DNA of 64,000 bases, from contig NZ_QJJS01000005.1 in the NCBI RefSeq assembly GCF_003201595.1, positions 124,001 through 188,000 of the forward strand. Reading direction: 5' to 3'. The position numbers were made by a program, and so were the translations under genes. The DNA comes from Sphaerotilus hippei (GTDB lineage: Bacteria; Pseudomonadota; Gammaproteobacteria; Burkholderiales; Burkholderiaceae_C). A model generated the notes under the pieces. It did not search any database. It was not told the origin of the DNA and worked only from the letters and a program-made list of their open reading frames with translations. This document shows, in pieces, positions 21,861 to 33,606 of this stretch (its first letter is position 1; each line of letters begins with the position of its first letter).

Positions 21861-22853
21861 TCAGTAGTCGAGCAGCACCGCGCCCCAGGTGAAACCGCCG
21901 CCCACTCCTTCGAGCAGCAGGGTCTCGCCACGCTGGATGCGGCCCTGGCGCACGGCGGTGTCCAGCGCCAGCGGGATCGAGGCGGCCGAGGTGTTGCCGT
22001 GCTCGTGCACGGTGACGATCACCTTGTCCATCGACATCTTCAGCTTGCGGGCCGTGCCCTGCATGATGCGGATGTTCGCCTGGTGGGGGATCAGCCAGTC
22101 GATGTCGGCTTCGCTGCGCCCGGACTTGCCCAGCACCGCCCGGGCCGCGCTCTCGAGCACGCCGATGGCGAGCTTGAAGACGGCCTGGCCATCCATGCGC
22201 AGCAGCGGGCTGCCGATCACCTCGCCGCCCGAGACCGTGCCCGGGGTGCAGAGGATGTCGACATGCTGGCCGTCGGCATGCAGGTCGGTGGCCAGGATGC
22301 CCGGCGTGTCGCTGGCCGACAGCACCACGGCGCCGGCGCCATCGCCGAACAGCACGCAGGTGGTGCGGTCGTTGAAGTCGAGGATGCGCGAGAACACCTC
22401 GGCGCCGATCACCAGCGCGTTGCGGGCCGTGCCGGTGCGGATCATCGCGTCGGCCACGGTCAGGCCGTAGATGAAGCCGGCGCAGACCGCCTGGACGTCA
22501 AAGGCCGGGCAGCCCTGGATGCCCAGCTTGTGCTGGACGATGCAGGCGGTCGACGGGAAGACCATGTCGGGCGTCGAGGTCGCCACGATGATCAGGTCGA
22601 TGTCGGCGGCCTGCACGCTGGCGGCTTCCATCGCCCGGCGGGCGGCCAGCACCGCGAGGTCGCTGGCGTTCTGCCCGGGGGCGACGAAGTGGCGGGCCCG
22701 GATGCCGGTGCGCTCGACGATCCATTCGTCCGACGTCTCGACGCCGTGCTGAGCCAGTTCGGCGGTCAGTTCGGCGTTGGTCAGTCGGCGTTCCGGCAGC
22801 GCGCTGCCGGTTCCGCCGATGCGTGAGTAGCGGGGAGGAGAGGATGAGGTCAT
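21861..22853 (-). CDS. fabH: beta-ketoacyl-ACP synthase III
   Basis: Initiates fatty-acid synthesis by condensing acetyl-CoA with malonyl-ACP. The catalytic triad is visible: Cys in [12 protein letters not shown], His in [10 protein letters not shown] and Asn in [25 protein letters not shown] is the standard C-terminus. The 330 residues are slightly longer than E. coli FabH because of an N-terminal MTSSSPPRY stretch. The start overlaps the plsX stop by four bases. Confidence 0.98.
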   Translation of the reverse strand: MTSSSPPRYSRIGGTGSALPERRLTNAELTAELAQHGVETSDEWIVERTGIRARHFVAPGQNASDLAVLAARRAMEAASVQAADIDLIIVATSTPDMVFPSTACIVQHKLGIQGCPAFDVQAVCAGFIYGLTVADAMIRTGTARNALVIGAEVFSRILDFNDRTTCVLFGDGAGAVVLSASDTPGILATDLHADGQHVDILCTPGTVSGGEVIGSPLLRMDGQAVFKLAIGVLESAARAVLGKSGRSEADIDWLIPHQANIRIMQGTARKLKMSMDKVIVTVHEHGNTSAASIPLALDTAVRQGRIQRGETLLLEGVGGGFTWGAVLLDY

Positions 22854-23971
22854 GCAGCTTGGTGCGATCCGACAACCTCGCGCGGCTCACCGGAGCCGCC
22901 TGCGGACCCTTCACGGGCCTGCAGGGTCGCGAGGATGCGCTCATGCACCCGGTCGAGCAAACGATTGCGGGAAGCATCATACGCGCGGTTCAGCGCGTTC
23001 TCGAACGCGTAGGCGTCGGCCGAGCCGTGGCTCTTGAACACCAGTCCGCGCAGGCCGAGCAGGGCGGCGCCGTTGTAGCGGCGGTGGTCGACCCGCTGCT
23101 TGAAGTGCTTGAGCACCGGCATCGCGATCAGGGCCGCCAGCTTGGCGTACGGACTGCGCGTGAATTCCTGCTTGATGAAGTTCGACAGCATCGCTGCCAG
23201 CCCTTCGGCGGTCTTCAGTGCCACGTTGCCGACGAACCCGTCGCACACGACCAGATCGGTCGTGCCCTTGAAGATGTCGTTGCCTTCGACGTTGCCGTGG
23301 AAGTTGATCAGGCCGGCCTGACCTGCGGCACGCAGCAGCTCACCCGCACGCTTGATGATCTCGTTGCCCTTGATCGCCTCTTCGCCGATGTTGAGCAGCC
23401 CCACGGTGGGTTGCGGCTTGCCATCGACGGCAGCCACCAGCGCGCTGCCCATCAGGGCGAACTGCAGCAGGTGCTCGGCCGTGCAATCGACGTTGGCGCC
23501 CAGGTCCAGCATGGTGGTGTAACCATCGAACTGGTTGGGCATCACCGAGGCGATCGCCGGGCGGTCGATGCCGTCCAGCGTCTTGAGCAGATAGCGTGCG
23601 ACCGCCATCAGCGCGCCGGTGTTGCCCGCCGAGATGCAGGCATCCGCAGCGGCCACGCCGTCGACCCGCTTGACCTGCTGGATCGCCACGCGCATCGACG
23701 AATCGCGCTTCTTGCGAAGGGCGATCTCGACCGGGTCGTCCATCAGGACCACTTCGGTGGCGTGGACCAGCTGGCAGCGTTCCCAGTGTTCGGCCGGTGC
23801 CAGCGCTTGCGCCTGGCCGACGAGCACGAGCTCGGCATCCGGATGACGATCGAGAAAACTGCGGCAGGCGGGCAGCGTGACAGACGGGCCGTGGTCGCCA
23901 CCCATGCAATCCACGGACAAGCGCACCGGACGAACCAGTGCCTTGCTGCCATCTTGGGATGTGGCGTCCAA
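22850..23971 (-). CDS. plsX: phosphate acyltransferase PlsX
   Basis: Makes acyl-phosphate from acyl-ACP, the first step toward phosphatidic acid with PlsY. The N-terminal [19 protein letters not shown] is diagnostic, with [12 protein letters not shown] and [18 protein letters not shown] further on. 373 residues is slightly longer than the usual about 350. The gene sits between rpmF and fabH as in E. coli, linking ribosome and lipid synthesis. Confidence 0.97.
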   Translation of the reverse strand: MDATSQDGSKALVRPVRLSVDCMGGDHGPSVTLPACRSFLDRHPDAELVLVGQAQALAPAEHWERCQLVHATEVVLMDDPVEIALRKKRDSSMRVAIQQVKRVDGVAAADACISAGNTGALMAVARYLLKTLDGIDRPAIASVMPNQFDGYTTMLDLGANVDCTAEHLLQFALMGSALVAAVDGKPQPTVGLLNIGEEAIKGNEIIKRAGELLRAAGQAGLINFHGNVEGNDIFKGTTDLVVCDGFVGNVALKTAEGLAAMLSNFIKQEFTRSPYAKLAALIAMPVLKHFKQRVDHRRYNGAALLGLRGLVFKSHGSADAYAFENALNRAYDASRNRLLDRVHERILATLQAREGSAGGSGEPREVVGSHQAA

Positions 23972-24028
23972 GTGTGAGACCGTTCGATCAGCAATCAGGC
24001 GACGCGCAGGGCGTCAGGGGGTCCGAGC

Positions 24029-24053
24029 GCCGCTGTTCCCGAGGGGCAGCGGC
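24029..24053. repeat. hairpin between rpmF and plsX
   Basis: GCCGCTG and CAGCGGC form a 7-bp stem, with CCC/GGG pairing inside the loop, 22 bases after the rpmF stop. No T run follows, so it looks more like an mRNA-processing or stability hairpin than a terminator. Confidence 0.4.
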
Positions 24054-24074
24054 GACTGCGGACGCAGCCGCCGG

Positions 24075-24257
24075 TCAGGCGTCTGCTTTGGTCTTGAAAA
24101 TCTTGCGGCCGCGGTAGAAACCGGTGGCGCTGATGTGGTGACGCAGATGCACTTCACCGGTGGTCGGCTCGATCGCGGTGCCCGGGGTATTCAGGGCGTT
24201 GTGCGAGCGATGCATGCCACGCTTGGAAGGCGACTTCTTGTTTTGTTGAACGGCCAT
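24075..24257 (-). CDS. rpmF: 50S ribosomal protein L32
   Basis: Sixty-residue ribosomal protein beginning [19 protein letters not shown], the universal bacterial L32 start, and ending [14 protein letters not shown]. The zinc-binding cysteines of some L32 proteins are absent, as in most proteobacteria. The start has AGGAGTCC seven bases upstream on the minus strand. It lies between yceD and plsX, as in E. coli. Confidence 0.98.
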   Translation of the reverse strand: MAVQQNKKSPSKRGMHRSHNALNTPGTAIEPTTGEVHLRHHISATGFYRGRKIFKTKADA

Positions 24258-24348
24258 GGCGGACTCCTGTTTTTCCGGTTGGAAAAGCCTTTGACTATAA
24301 CACGCTTGCCTGAAAGCTTCCAAGCAAAGCCGTGCGACGGTGTCGGAT

Positions 24349-24918
24349 TCAGGCCGACGACTTCGTTTTCTTCAGTGCGGCGAGGGCGGCGAAGGGATGT
24401 TCCCGCTCGGGTGGTGCGCCGTCGGCGGGGGTGTCGATGTCGCCGGTGCTGAGCACCACCGGGACCGGGCAGATCTCGTGCCGGGGCACCAGAGGCACCT
24501 CCATCAGCAGCTCGTCCTCGATCAGCGCGAACAGGTTGAAGTGGTGGCTGATGACCAGCACGTCCTCCTCATGTTCGCCGTCCCACTGCGCGGCCTGCTC
24601 CTCGGTGGCGGCGAACAGGAAGGAGCGGTCGACCTCGAGCGGCTCGGCCACCGCCTCCAGGCAGCGCTGGCATTCCAGCGGCGCGGCGACCTGGGCGTGC
24701 AGGTGCAGCCAGATCTCCTTGCGGCCGCCCTCGGCGCGGCGCACCTCGCCTTCGGCATGCCAGTGCACGGCTTCGGTCGTGCTGCCCTGCGAGCCTTCGT
24801 GCAGGCAGGTCACCAGGCGTTCGAACTGCGTCAGGGGCTCGTCGCCCTCCAGCGTGGCGGCCTGCTCGGCGAACAGGCCGATGTCGAGGTGGCGGGGGTG
24901 GAAGTCGCGGGCTTTCAT
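24349..24918 (-). CDS. yceD: DUF177 family protein YceD
   Basis: Conserved protein encoded upstream of rpmF in most bacteria; plant homologues affect 23S rRNA accumulation, so a role in ribosome maturation is likely. I start at [19 protein letters not shown] (189 residues), since the open frame further upstream would run through the maf promoter region. The two-cysteine motif [11 protein letters not shown] and the acidic C-terminal region with [18 protein letters not shown] fit the family. It is the first gene of the long minus-strand cluster and is divergent from maf across 65 bases. Confidence 0.9.
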   Translation of the reverse strand: MKARDFHPRHLDIGLFAEQAATLEGDEPLTQFERLVTCLHEGSQGSTTEAVHWHAEGEVRRAEGGRKEIWLHLHAQVAAPLECQRCLEAVAEPLEVDRSFLFAATEEQAAQWDGEHEEDVLVISHHFNLFALIEDELLMEVPLVPRHEICPVPVVLSTGDIDTPADGAPPEREHPFAALAALKKTKSSA

Positions 24919-24983
24919 CGCCGGGAGTGTAGCGGCGTGCCGTCGGCGCGCAGGGGCGGCAGCGGCAATGGAACAATGGCGAC

Positions 24984-25655
24984 ATGAGTCGTCCTTCTTC
25001 TGCCGCACATCCGGCCTCCGGTCCCTGGCCCCTGCTGGTCCTGGGTTCCACGTCCCGCTACCGCCGCGAGCTGCTCGAGCGCCTGCGCCTGCCTTTTGTC
25101 GTCGCTTCGCCCGAGGTCGACGAGCAGCCCCTGCCGGGCGAATCGCCGGCCGAGCTGGCCTTGCGCCTGGCGCTGGCCAAGGCCGAGGCGGTCGCCGCGC
25201 TGATGGCCGTGCGCGAGCCGGGCCGGGACGTGGTGGTGATCGGCTCCGATCAGGTCGCCGAGCTGGATGGCGAGCCCATCGGCAAGCCGGGCACGCACGA
25301 GCGGGCCGTCGCCCAGCTGCGCCGCATGAGCGGGCGCAGCGTCGTCTTCCACACCGCCGTCAGCGTGGTGCGGCCCGACCGTGGCCTGCGTCACACGGTG
25401 ATCGTGCCGGTGCAGGTCCGTTTCAGGGAACTCGGCGACGCCGAGATCGAGACCTATCTGCGCCTGGATCGGCCCTACGACTGCGCCGGCAGCGCCAAGT
25501 GCGAGACGCTGGGCATCAGCCTGCTGGCGGCCATCGAGTCGGATGATCCGACCGCGCTGATCGGCCTGCCGCTGATCGCCACCTCCCGCCTGCTGCGTGA
25601 GGCCGGTGTCGATCCGCTGCAGATGCTGGCCACGACCGGCGAGGCTCGGCCATGA
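24984..25655 (+). CDS. maf: Maf-family nucleotide pyrophosphatase (YceF-like)
   Basis: House-cleaning enzyme that hydrolyses non-canonical nucleoside triphosphates; the YceF branch prefers 7-methyl-GTP. It contains LVLGSTSRYRRELLERL, the conserved SPEVDEQP, VVVIGSDQVAELDGEPIGKPG, and YDCAGSAKCETLGISLL. 223 residues is a little above the usual about 195 because of a Ser/Pro-rich start and a short tail. It overlaps the next gene by four bases. yceF next to yceD-rpmF-plsX is the E. coli order too. Confidence 0.93.
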   Translation: MSRPSSAAHPASGPWPLLVLGSTSRYRRELLERLRLPFVVASPEVDEQPLPGESPAELALRLALAKAEAVAALMAVREPGRDVVVIGSDQVAELDGEPIGKPGTHERAVAQLRRMSGRSVVFHTAVSVVRPDRGLRHTVIVPVQVRFRELGDAEIETYLRLDRPYDCAGSAKCETLGISLLAAIESDDPTALIGLPLIATSRLLREAGVDPLQMLATTGEARP

Positions 25656-26449
25656 GCGCGCCCGACACGCCCGCGGGCAGCCTCTACCTGGTGCCCAACA
25701 CCCTGGACATGGGCACCTGGCCGGCCGACGGCACCCCGCCCGACATCGGCGAGGTGCTGCCGGTGGGGGTGCTGCGCACGGCGGCGCGCCTCGAGCACTG
25801 GGTGGCGGAAAACGCCCGCAGCGCCCGTGCGCTGCTCAAGCGGGTGGGCGCACAGGTGCCGCTGGCGCGGCCGCTGCAGGCCATCCAGATCCAGGAGCTG
25901 CCGCGTCCGCCCAAGGGGGGCAAGGCGGCGGCCGGGGCGCAGCAGCAGCGTGAGGCCATGGGCCTGCTGCTGGCGCCGCTGCTCGACGGGCATGACGTGG
26001 GGCTGGTGTCCGAGGCCGGTCTGCCGGCGGTGGCCGATCCCGGGGCGGCGCTGGTGCGCGAGGCCCATCGCTGTGGCGTGCGGGTGCTGCCGCTGTCGGG
26101 GCCGAGTTCGCTGATCCTGGCGGTGGCCGCGGGCGGGTTGAACGGCCAGAGTTTTGCGTTCGTCGGCTACCTGCCCACCGAGGCGGCCCAGCGGGCGCAG
26201 CGCCTGCGCGAGCTGGAGACCCACTCGCAGCGCTGGCAGCAGACCCAGTTGCTGATCGAGACGCCTTACCGCAACGCGGCCATGTTGCAGGCGCTGCTGC
26301 AGCACCTGCGCCCGACCACCTGGCTGAACGTCAGCTGTGGCCTGACGCTCGAGCGCGGCTGGACCCGCACGCTGACCGTGGCCCAGTGGCGCCACGCGAC
26401 CGTCGAGCTGCCGGCACAGGTGCCGGCGGTCTTCTCGTTCCTGGCCTGA
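25652..26449 (+). CDS. SAM-dependent methyltransferase, RsmI-like tetrapyrrole-methylase family
   Basis: The 265-residue protein has the tetrapyrrole (corrin/porphyrin) methylase fold: GSLYLVPNTLDMG at the start, DVGLVSEAGLPAVADPGAALV (the SAM-binding loop of this family), VLPLSGPSSLILAVAAGGLNGQSFAFVGYLP and a terminal domain with ETPYRNAAMLQALL. It resembles RsmI, which methylates C1402 of 16S rRNA. The usual RsmI opening (LYVVATPIGNL) is not matched, so it is probably the RsmI-like paralogue found in betaproteobacteria. The ATGA overlap with maf suggests cotranscription. Confidence 0.85.
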   Translation: MSAPDTPAGSLYLVPNTLDMGTWPADGTPPDIGEVLPVGVLRTAARLEHWVAENARSARALLKRVGAQVPLARPLQAIQIQELPRPPKGGKAAAGAQQQREAMGLLLAPLLDGHDVGLVSEAGLPAVADPGAALVREAHRCGVRVLPLSGPSSLILAVAAGGLNGQSFAFVGYLPTEAAQRAQRLRELETHSQRWQQTQLLIETPYRNAAMLQALLQHLRPTTWLNVSCGLTLERGWTRTLTVAQWRHATVELPAQVPAVFSFLA

Positions 26450-26462
26450 CCGAGCGGCCAGC

Positions 26463-27959
<1,497 letters not shown>

Positions 27960-28273
27960 CACCGCCGCATTATCGTGCGGAAGCGGTCCGGAGCGCAAAG
28001 TCGCCTGCCTTTGGGCGTCAGGTTTGTCAAGACTTTGCCGCCTTGGCTGGGCTTGTATCGCTGATGAGGGCTGTGGGCGGTGGGGGCTCACCCTCGTTTT
28101 CGGGGGGTGTCAGGCCCCGGTTGGCAGGAATTCTCACGACTTGGCACACGATGCGCATCGCGATGTGATCGGGTTGTTACCTAGCGGCGGCACAATCGTC
28201 GGTTGGCAGCGCCTATTTTGTTCCTGTCTATCAGTTTCCCGTCTTCAATGAATCCTGAGAGGATCCCAGCACC
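27960..28273 (+). other. 314-base intergenic region upstream of manC
   Basis: Divergent promoter region between the helicase gene and the polysaccharide locus. No gene, tRNA or clear terminator is visible. A purine-rich ribosome binding site (GAGAGGA) lies at about 28257-28263, ahead of the manC start. A possible sigma-54-type site is listed separately. Confidence 0.6.
28141..28157 (+). promoter_or_regulatory. weak sigma-54-like -24/-12 site
   Basis: TTGGCACACGATGCGCA has GG and GC separated by exactly ten bases and a perfect TGGCAC half-site, but the -12 half (TGCGCA) departs from the TTGCA consensus. It lies 117 bases before the manC start. This is suggestive only. Confidence 0.2.
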
Positions 28274-29719
28274 ATGAGCAGCAGCCCGATTTCCGTTCAA
28301 CCCGTCGTGATGGCTGGCGGCAGCGGCACGCGCCTGTGGCCGCTGTCGCGTGCCGGCTACCCGAAGCAGTTCCTGGTGCTGACCGGCAACCAGAGCCTGT
28401 TCCAGGAAGCCACCCAGCGCCTGGCCACCCTCGGGGCATCGGACATCGCGCTCAAGGCGCCGCTGATCGTGGGCAACGAAGAGCACCGTTTCCTGGTGCT
28501 CGACCAGCTGCGCGAGACGAAGCAGGATCCGGCAGCCGTGCTGCTCGAGCCGTCCGGGCGCAACACCGCCCCGGCGCTGACGCTGGCGGCGCTGCAGGCG
28601 CTCGAGGGGGGTGAAGACCCGGTGCTGGTGGTCACGCCGGCCGACCAGACCGTCACCGATCCCGCCTCCTTCACCGCGGCCCTGCAGCAGGCCGTGCGCG
28701 TGGCGACCACCGGTGCCATCGTCATCCTGGGCATCACGCCCGACAGCCCCGAGACCGGCTACGGCTACATCCGCTCGACGCCCGAGCTGGGTGCGGCCCG
28801 CGTGGCCCAGTTCGTCGAGAAGCCTGACCTCGAGACCGCCAAACGCTACCTGGCCGAAGGCTGCTACAGCTGGAACAGCGGCATCTTCGTGCTGCGCGCC
28901 TCGGTGTGGCTGAAGGCGCTGGAGCTGTTCCGCCCCGACATCGCCGCGGCCACCCGCACGGCCTTCGCCGCCCGCAAGGTCGACGACAAGTTCGTGCGTC
29001 CGGGCAAGGCCGAGTTCGCGCTGGTGCCCAGCGAGTCGGTCGACTACGCGGTGATGGAGCGCTGCCCGGGCAGCGAGATCGACATCCGTGTCGTGCCGCT
29101 GTCGGCCGGCTGGAACGACCTGGGTGCCTGGGATGCCGTGTGGCAGGTTGCCGGCAAGGACGACAGCGGCAACGCGGCCATCGGCGACGTCATCCTGCGC
29201 GACAGCAGCAACGTGCTGGTGCACGCCAGCAGCCGCCTGGTCAGCGTGGTCGGCCTGGAAGACGTGGTCGTGGTCGAGACTGCCGATGCGGTCATGGTCA
29301 CCGACCGCAGCCGCAGCCAGGAGGTCAAGAAGATCGTCAACGCGCTGGACGCGAGCGGGCGCACCGAGCACACGCTGCATCGCAAGGTGCACCGCCCCTG
29401 GGGCTGGTACGACAGCATCGACCACGGCCCGCGCCATCAGGTCAAGCGCATCATGGTCAAGCCGGGCGCGTCGCTGAGCCTGCAGATGCACCACCACCGT
29501 GCCGAGCACTGGATCGTCGTCACCGGCACCGCCGAGATCACCAACGGCGACAAGGTGCTGCTGCTGAGCGAGAACCAGTCCACCTACATCCCGCTGGGCC
29601 AGACCCACCGCCTGGCCAACCCGGGCAAGGTGCCGCTCGAGATCATCGAGGTGCAGTCGGGCTCCTACCTCGGCGAGGACGACATCGTGCGCTTCGAGGA
29701 CACTTACGGGCGAAACTGA
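28274..29719 (+). CDS. manC: mannose-1-phosphate guanylyltransferase / mannose-6-phosphate isomerase
   Basis: Bifunctional enzyme supplying GDP-mannose. The N-terminal nucleotidyltransferase has [16 protein letters not shown] at residues about 12-28 and [13 protein letters not shown]. The C-terminal cupin domain (about 355-475) contains [32 protein letters not shown] and [15 protein letters not shown], the type II phosphomannose isomerase signature. 481 residues is typical of ManC/AlgA. It opens the polysaccharide locus but is followed by a strong terminator, so most transcripts may not continue into rfbB. No gmd or fcl gene is present in the window, so GDP-mannose itself, not GDP-fucose, is the predicted product used here. 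Confidence 0.96.
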   Translation: MSSSPISVQPVVMAGGSGTRLWPLSRAGYPKQFLVLTGNQSLFQEATQRLATLGASDIALKAPLIVGNEEHRFLVLDQLRETKQDPAAVLLEPSGRNTAPALTLAALQALEGGEDPVLVVTPADQTVTDPASFTAALQQAVRVATTGAIVILGITPDSPETGYGYIRSTPELGAARVAQFVEKPDLETAKRYLAEGCYSWNSGIFVLRASVWLKALELFRPDIAAATRTAFAARKVDDKFVRPGKAEFALVPSESVDYAVMERCPGSEIDIRVVPLSAGWNDLGAWDAVWQVAGKDDSGNAAIGDVILRDSSNVLVHASSRLVSVVGLEDVVVVETADAVMVTDRSRSQEVKKIVNALDASGRTEHTLHRKVHRPWGWYDSIDHGPRHQVKRIMVKPGASLSLQMHHHRAEHWIVVTGTAEITNGDKVLLLSENQSTYIPLGQTHRLANPGKVPLEIIEVQSGSYLGEDDIVRFEDTYGRN

Positions 29720-29732
29720 CCCGACCATGCCA

Positions 29733-29755
29733 AGCACCCTCCGGGGTGCTTTTTT
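29733..29755 (+). terminator. intrinsic terminator between manC and rfbB
   Basis: AGCACCC, loop TCCG, GGGTGCT, then a run of T through 29755. It begins 14 bases after the manC stop and ends 23 bases before the rfbB start, leaving almost no room for a separate rfbB promoter downstream of it. Confidence 0.85.
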
Positions 29756-29778
29756 CTGATCATCGAAAGCGACAACCC

Positions 29779-30840
29779 ATGATTCTGGTCACCGGCGCCG
29801 CCGGCTTCATCGGCGGCAACTTCGTACACCACTGGCTGGGTCTGCACGACGAGGCGATCGTGGTGCTGGACAAGCTCACGTACGCGGGCAACCCGGCCAC
29901 CATCGCCGAGCACCTGCAGTCCGGGCGGGCGATCCTGGCCCAGGGCGACATCTGCGACCGCGAGTTCGTCAAGGGCCTGCTGGCGCGGCACCGCCCGCGC
30001 GCGGTGCTGCACTTCGCCGCCGAGAGCCACGTCGACCGCAGCATCCACGGCCCGGGCGAGTTCATCCAGACCAACATGGTGGGCACCTTCAGCCTGCTCG
30101 AGGAAGTGCGCAGCTACTGGGGCGCGATGGACGCTGACGCCAAGGCCGCCTTCCGCTTCCTGCACGTGTCCACCGACGAGGTCTACGGCTCGCTCGGCGA
30201 CACCGACCCGGCCTTCTCGGAGACCACCGCCTACCAGCCCAACAGCCCGTACTCGGCCTCCAAGGCGGGTTCCGACCACCTGGTGCGCGCCTACCACCAC
30301 ACCTACGGCCTGCCCACGCTGACGACCAACTGCAGCAACAACTACGGCCCCTACCACTTCCCCGAGAAGCTCATCCCGCTGATGATCCTCAACGCGCTGG
30401 AAGGCAAGCCCCTGCCGGTGTACGGGGACGGTCTGAACGTGCGCGACTGGCTGTACGTGCGCGACCACTGCGAAGCCATCCGCCAGGTGCTGGACAAGGG
30501 CCGCCTGGGCGAGACCTACAACGTGGGCGGCAAGAACGAGATCCGCAACATCGACGTCGTCACCACCATCTGCCGCAAGTTGGATGCGCTGCGCCCGAAG
30601 GCCGACGGCACGACCTACGAGAGCCAGATCACCTACGTGGTGGACCGCCCCGGCCACGACCGCCGCTACGCGATCGACCCCACCAAGATCGAAGCCGAGA
30701 TCGGCTGGAAGCCGGCCGAGAGCTTCGAGAGCGGCATCAACAAGACCGTGGCCTGGTACCTTGAGAACACCGCGTGGATCGACTCGGTGCGCACCGGCGC
30801 CTACCGCGACTGGGTCGACCAGAACTACGCCACCCGCTGA
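29779..30840 (+). CDS. rfbB: dTDP-glucose 4,6-dehydratase
   Basis: Converts dTDP-glucose to dTDP-4-keto-6-deoxyglucose, the branch point for rhamnose and amino-deoxy sugars. It starts [16 protein letters not shown] (Rossmann NAD site) and has [32 protein letters not shown] (Tyr-x3-Lys), [19 protein letters not shown] and [15 protein letters not shown]. 353 residues is standard. The frame is open far upstream through manC, but the family start is clear. It is the first gene of rfbBDAC. Confidence 0.97.
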   Translation: MILVTGAAGFIGGNFVHHWLGLHDEAIVVLDKLTYAGNPATIAEHLQSGRAILAQGDICDREFVKGLLARHRPRAVLHFAAESHVDRSIHGPGEFIQTNMVGTFSLLEEVRSYWGAMDADAKAAFRFLHVSTDEVYGSLGDTDPAFSETTAYQPNSPYSASKAGSDHLVRAYHHTYGLPTLTTNCSNNYGPYHFPEKLIPLMILNALEGKPLPVYGDGLNVRDWLYVRDHCEAIRQVLDKGRLGETYNVGGKNEIRNIDVVTTICRKLDALRPKADGTTYESQITYVVDRPGHDRRYAIDPTKIEAEIGWKPAESFESGINKTVAWYLENTAWIDSVRTGAYRDWVDQNYATR

Positions 30841-30865
30841 AGACCGCACAGGGAGAGCCCTACAC

Positions 30866-31765
30866 ATGAAGATCCTCCTGCTGGGCAAAGGCGGCCAGGT
30901 CGGCTGGGAGCTGCAGCGTGCGCTCGCGCCGCTGGGCGAGCTCGTCGCGCTGGACCACGACCGCAGCCACAACCCCCAGGGCCTGCACGGCGACTTCAGC
31001 CAGCCCGAGCGGCTGGCCGAGACCGTCGCCGCCGTGCGCCCCGACGTCATCGTCAATGCCGCGGCCCACACGGCCGTCGACCGCGCCGAGAGCGAGCCCG
31101 AGCTCGCGCGCGCCCTCAACGCCACCAGCCCCGGCGTGCTCGCGCGCTGCGCGGCCGAGACCGGCGCCTGGCTGCTGCACTACAGCACCGACTACGTCTT
31201 CGACGGCAGCGGCAGCGCGGCCCGCGACGAAGACGCGCCCACCGCCCCGCTGAGCGTCTACGGGCGCACCAAGCTCGAAGGCGAGCAGCTCATCCGCGCC
31301 AGCGGTTGCCGCCACCTCATCCTGCGCACCAGCTGGGTGTACGGCGCGCGCGGGGGCAACTTCGCCAAGACCATGCTGCGCCTGGCCGCCGAGCGCGATC
31401 GCCTGACCGTCATCGACGACCAGATCGGCGCGCCCACCGGCGCGGACCTGCTGGCCGACCTCAGCGCCCACCTGCTGCGCCAGGTGCGCCAGCAGCCCGA
31501 GCTGGGCGGCACCTACCACGCGGTGGCCGCCGGCGAGGTCAGCTGGCACGGCTACGCCAGCTTCGTCATCGACTGGGCGCGCCGCCACGGCCGCGAGCTC
31601 CGGGTGCAGGCCATCGACGCCGTGCCCACCAGCGCCTTCCCGACCCCCGCGCAGCGCCCGCACAACTCGCGCCTGTCGACCGCGCGGCTGCAGGCCGCCT
31701 TCGGGCTCGTGCTCCCGCCGTGGCAGCAGGGCGTCGAGCGCATGCTCGCCGAAGTGCTCGGCTGA
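30866..31765 (+). CDS. rfbD: dTDP-4-dehydrorhamnose reductase
   Basis: Last step of dTDP-L-rhamnose synthesis. It starts [20 protein letters not shown], with [35 protein letters not shown] (Tyr-x3-Lys) and [14 protein letters not shown]. 299 residues is normal. The ribosome binding site GGGAGAG lies about 8 bases before the ATG. The gene order rfbB-rfbD-rfbA-rfbC is the common one. Confidence 0.96.
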   Translation: MKILLLGKGGQVGWELQRALAPLGELVALDHDRSHNPQGLHGDFSQPERLAETVAAVRPDVIVNAAAHTAVDRAESEPELARALNATSPGVLARCAAETGAWLLHYSTDYVFDGSGSAARDEDAPTAPLSVYGRTKLEGEQLIRASGCRHLILRTSWVYGARGGNFAKTMLRLAAERDRLTVIDDQIGAPTGADLLADLSAHLLRQVRQQPELGGTYHAVAAGEVSWHGYASFVIDWARRHGRELRVQAIDAVPTSAFPTPAQRPHNSRLSTARLQAAFGLVLPPWQQGVERMLAEVLG

Positions 31766-31803
31766 AGAACAAGCAACACCAGGATCACAGGGGAATCCCA
31801 CTC

Positions 31804-32688
31804 ATGCAGGCACGCAAAGGCATCATCCTCGCCGGAGGCTCCGGCACCCGGCTGCACCCGGCCACGCTGGCCATCAGCAAGCAGCTGCTGCCGGTCTACG
31901 ACAAGCCGATGATCTACTACCCGCTGAGCACGCTGATGCTCGCGGGCATGCGCGACATCCTCATCATCAGCACCCCGCAGGACACGCCGCGCTTCCAGGC
32001 GCTGCTGGGCGACGGCAGCCAGTGGGGCCTGAACCTGAGCTACTGCGTGCAGCCCAGCCCGGACGGCCTGGCGCAGGCCTTCATCCTGGGCCGCGACTTC
32101 GTGGGCAACGCCCCCAGCGCGCTGGTGCTGGGCGACAACATCTACTACGGCCACGACCTGCAGGGCCTGCTGCACCACGCCACCCACCGCACCGAAGGCG
32201 CCAGCGTGTTCGCCTACCACGTGGCCGATCCCGAGCGCTACGGCGTCGTCGAGTTCGACGCGGACAAGCGCGCGCTGAGCATCGAGGAGAAGCCCCATGC
32301 GCCCAAGAGCAACTACGCGGTCACCGGGCTGTACTTCTACGACAACCAGGTCTGCGACATCGCCGCGAGCATCGCGCCCAGCCCGCGCGGCGAGCTCGAG
32401 ATCACCGACGTCAACGCCACCTACCTCGAGCGCGGCCAGCTCAGCGTGGAGATCATGGGCCGGGGCTACGCCTGGCTCGACACCGGCACGCACGACAGCC
32501 TGATGGAGGCCGGCCAGTTCATCGCCACGCTCGAGAAGCGCCAGGGCCTGAAGGTGGCCTGTCTGGAAGAGATCGCCTTCCGCAGTGGCTGGATCGACGC
32601 GGCGCAGCTGGAAAAGCTCGCCCGGCCCCTGCTCAAGAACGGCTATGGCCAGTACCTGATCAAGGTGCTCAACGAGCGCGCCTGGTGA
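31804..32688 (+). CDS. rfbA: glucose-1-phosphate thymidylyltransferase
   Basis: Makes dTDP-glucose from glucose-1-phosphate and dTTP. It starts [19 protein letters not shown], with [52 protein letters not shown] and the C-terminal [16 protein letters not shown]. 294 residues matches RmlA. The ATG follows rfbD by 38 bases, with AGGGGAA in front. Confidence 0.97.
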   Translation: MQARKGIILAGGSGTRLHPATLAISKQLLPVYDKPMIYYPLSTLMLAGMRDILIISTPQDTPRFQALLGDGSQWGLNLSYCVQPSPDGLAQAFILGRDFVGNAPSALVLGDNIYYGHDLQGLLHHATHRTEGASVFAYHVADPERYGVVEFDADKRALSIEEKPHAPKSNYAVTGLYFYDNQVCDIAASIAPSPRGELEITDVNATYLERGQLSVEIMGRGYAWLDTGTHDSLMEAGQFIATLEKRQGLKVACLEEIAFRSGWIDAAQLEKLARPLLKNGYGQYLIKVLNERAW

Positions 32689-32694
32689 AGCGGC

Positions 32695-33246
32695 ATGAAC
32701 GTCATCCGAACTGAGATCCCCGAGGTGCTGATCCTCGAGCCCAGAGTCTTTGGCGACGAGCGCGGCTTCTTCATGGAAAGCTGGAGCCAGAAGACCTTCA
32801 ACGCGGCGGTCGGCCACGAGGTGAACTTCGTGCAGGACAACCACTCCCGCTCGGCCCGGGGCGTGCTGCGGGGCCTGCACTTCCAGCTGCCGCCCCATGC
32901 CCAGGGCAAGCTGGTGCGCTGCACCCAGGGCGCGGTGTTCGACGTGGTGGTTGATCTGCGCCGCAGCAGCCCGACCTTCGGCAAGTGGGTGGGGATGGAG
33001 TTGACCGGCACAAACTATCGCCAAGTCTGGATCCCGCCGGGCTTTGCCCACGGTTTTGTCGTCACCAGCGAGCGGGCCGACTTCCTCTACAAGACCACCG
33101 ACCTGTACGCGCCCGAGTGCGAAGGGGCCGTGCGCTGGGACGATCCCGCCATCGGCATCACCTGGCCCGACCTCGGCATGGCGCCGCTGCTGTCCGCCAA
33201 GGACGCCGTGGCCCCGCTGCTGGCCGACGCACGCCACTTCGGCTGA
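32695..33246 (+). CDS. rfbC: dTDP-4-dehydrorhamnose 3,5-epimerase
   Basis: Double epimerase on the dTDP-4-keto sugar before RfbD. The cupin-like RmlC family features are VLILEPRVFGDERGFFMESW, the catalytic histidine in VLRGLHFQLPPHAQGKL, and GFAHGFVVTSERADFLYKTTDLYAPE. 183 residues is typical. It begins six bases after rfbA and ends the rhamnose block. The toxin-antitoxin pair follows within 40 bases. Confidence 0.97.
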   Translation: MNVIRTEIPEVLILEPRVFGDERGFFMESWSQKTFNAAVGHEVNFVQDNHSRSARGVLRGLHFQLPPHAQGKLVRCTQGAVFDVVVDLRRSSPTFGKWVGMELTGTNYRQVWIPPGFAHGFVVTSERADFLYKTTDLYAPECEGAVRWDDPAIGITWPDLGMAPLLSAKDAVAPLLADARHFG

Positions 33247-33285
33247 GCATTGACCTCGCGATGTGCATGCTTTGATACTCAAGGC

Positions 33286-33606
33286 ATGCGACTCACTCCC
33301 GATGAACAACAGGCGGTACGGCTGGCCAGCCGCGAAGCCTTCCCGACCGGTACCCGTGTCCTGCTGTTCGGCTCCCGGGTGGATGACCAGAAGCGAGGAG
33401 GGGACATCGACCTGCTCGTCGAGCTTCCCCAGGCCCTGAGCGCTGCCGACATGGTGCAGCGCCGCACCCGGTTTTCTGCCCGCTTGTATCGGCTGCTGGG
33501 TGAGCAGCGCATCGATGTGGTCATGACGCCGGCTGCGGGCGGCGATCCGGTGTCACCGGTGGTCCGGTCCGCGCGTGAAACCGGTGTTCCGCTGGCCCTT
33601 GTATGA
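33286..33606 (+). CDS. mntA: MNT-domain nucleotidyltransferase antitoxin (MntA-like)
   Basis: Small nucleotidyltransferase of the minimal (MNT) type. The signature LFGSRVDDQKRGGDIDLLVEL (from about residue 26) holds the GS...DxD metal- and NTP-binding motif, with nine residues between GS and DID. In characterised HEPN/MNT pairs the antitoxin adds AMP to a tyrosine of the HEPN toxin. The ATG at 33286 (106 residues, MRLTPDEQQAV) is preferred over a TTG 36 bases earlier. It overlaps the toxin gene by four bases. It sits between rfbC and the export gene and has no evident role in polysaccharide synthesis. Confidence 0.85.
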   Translation: MRLTPDEQQAVRLASREAFPTGTRVLLFGSRVDDQKRGGDIDLLVELPQALSAADMVQRRTRFSARLYRLLGEQRIDVVMTPAAGGDPVSPVVRSARETGVPLALV

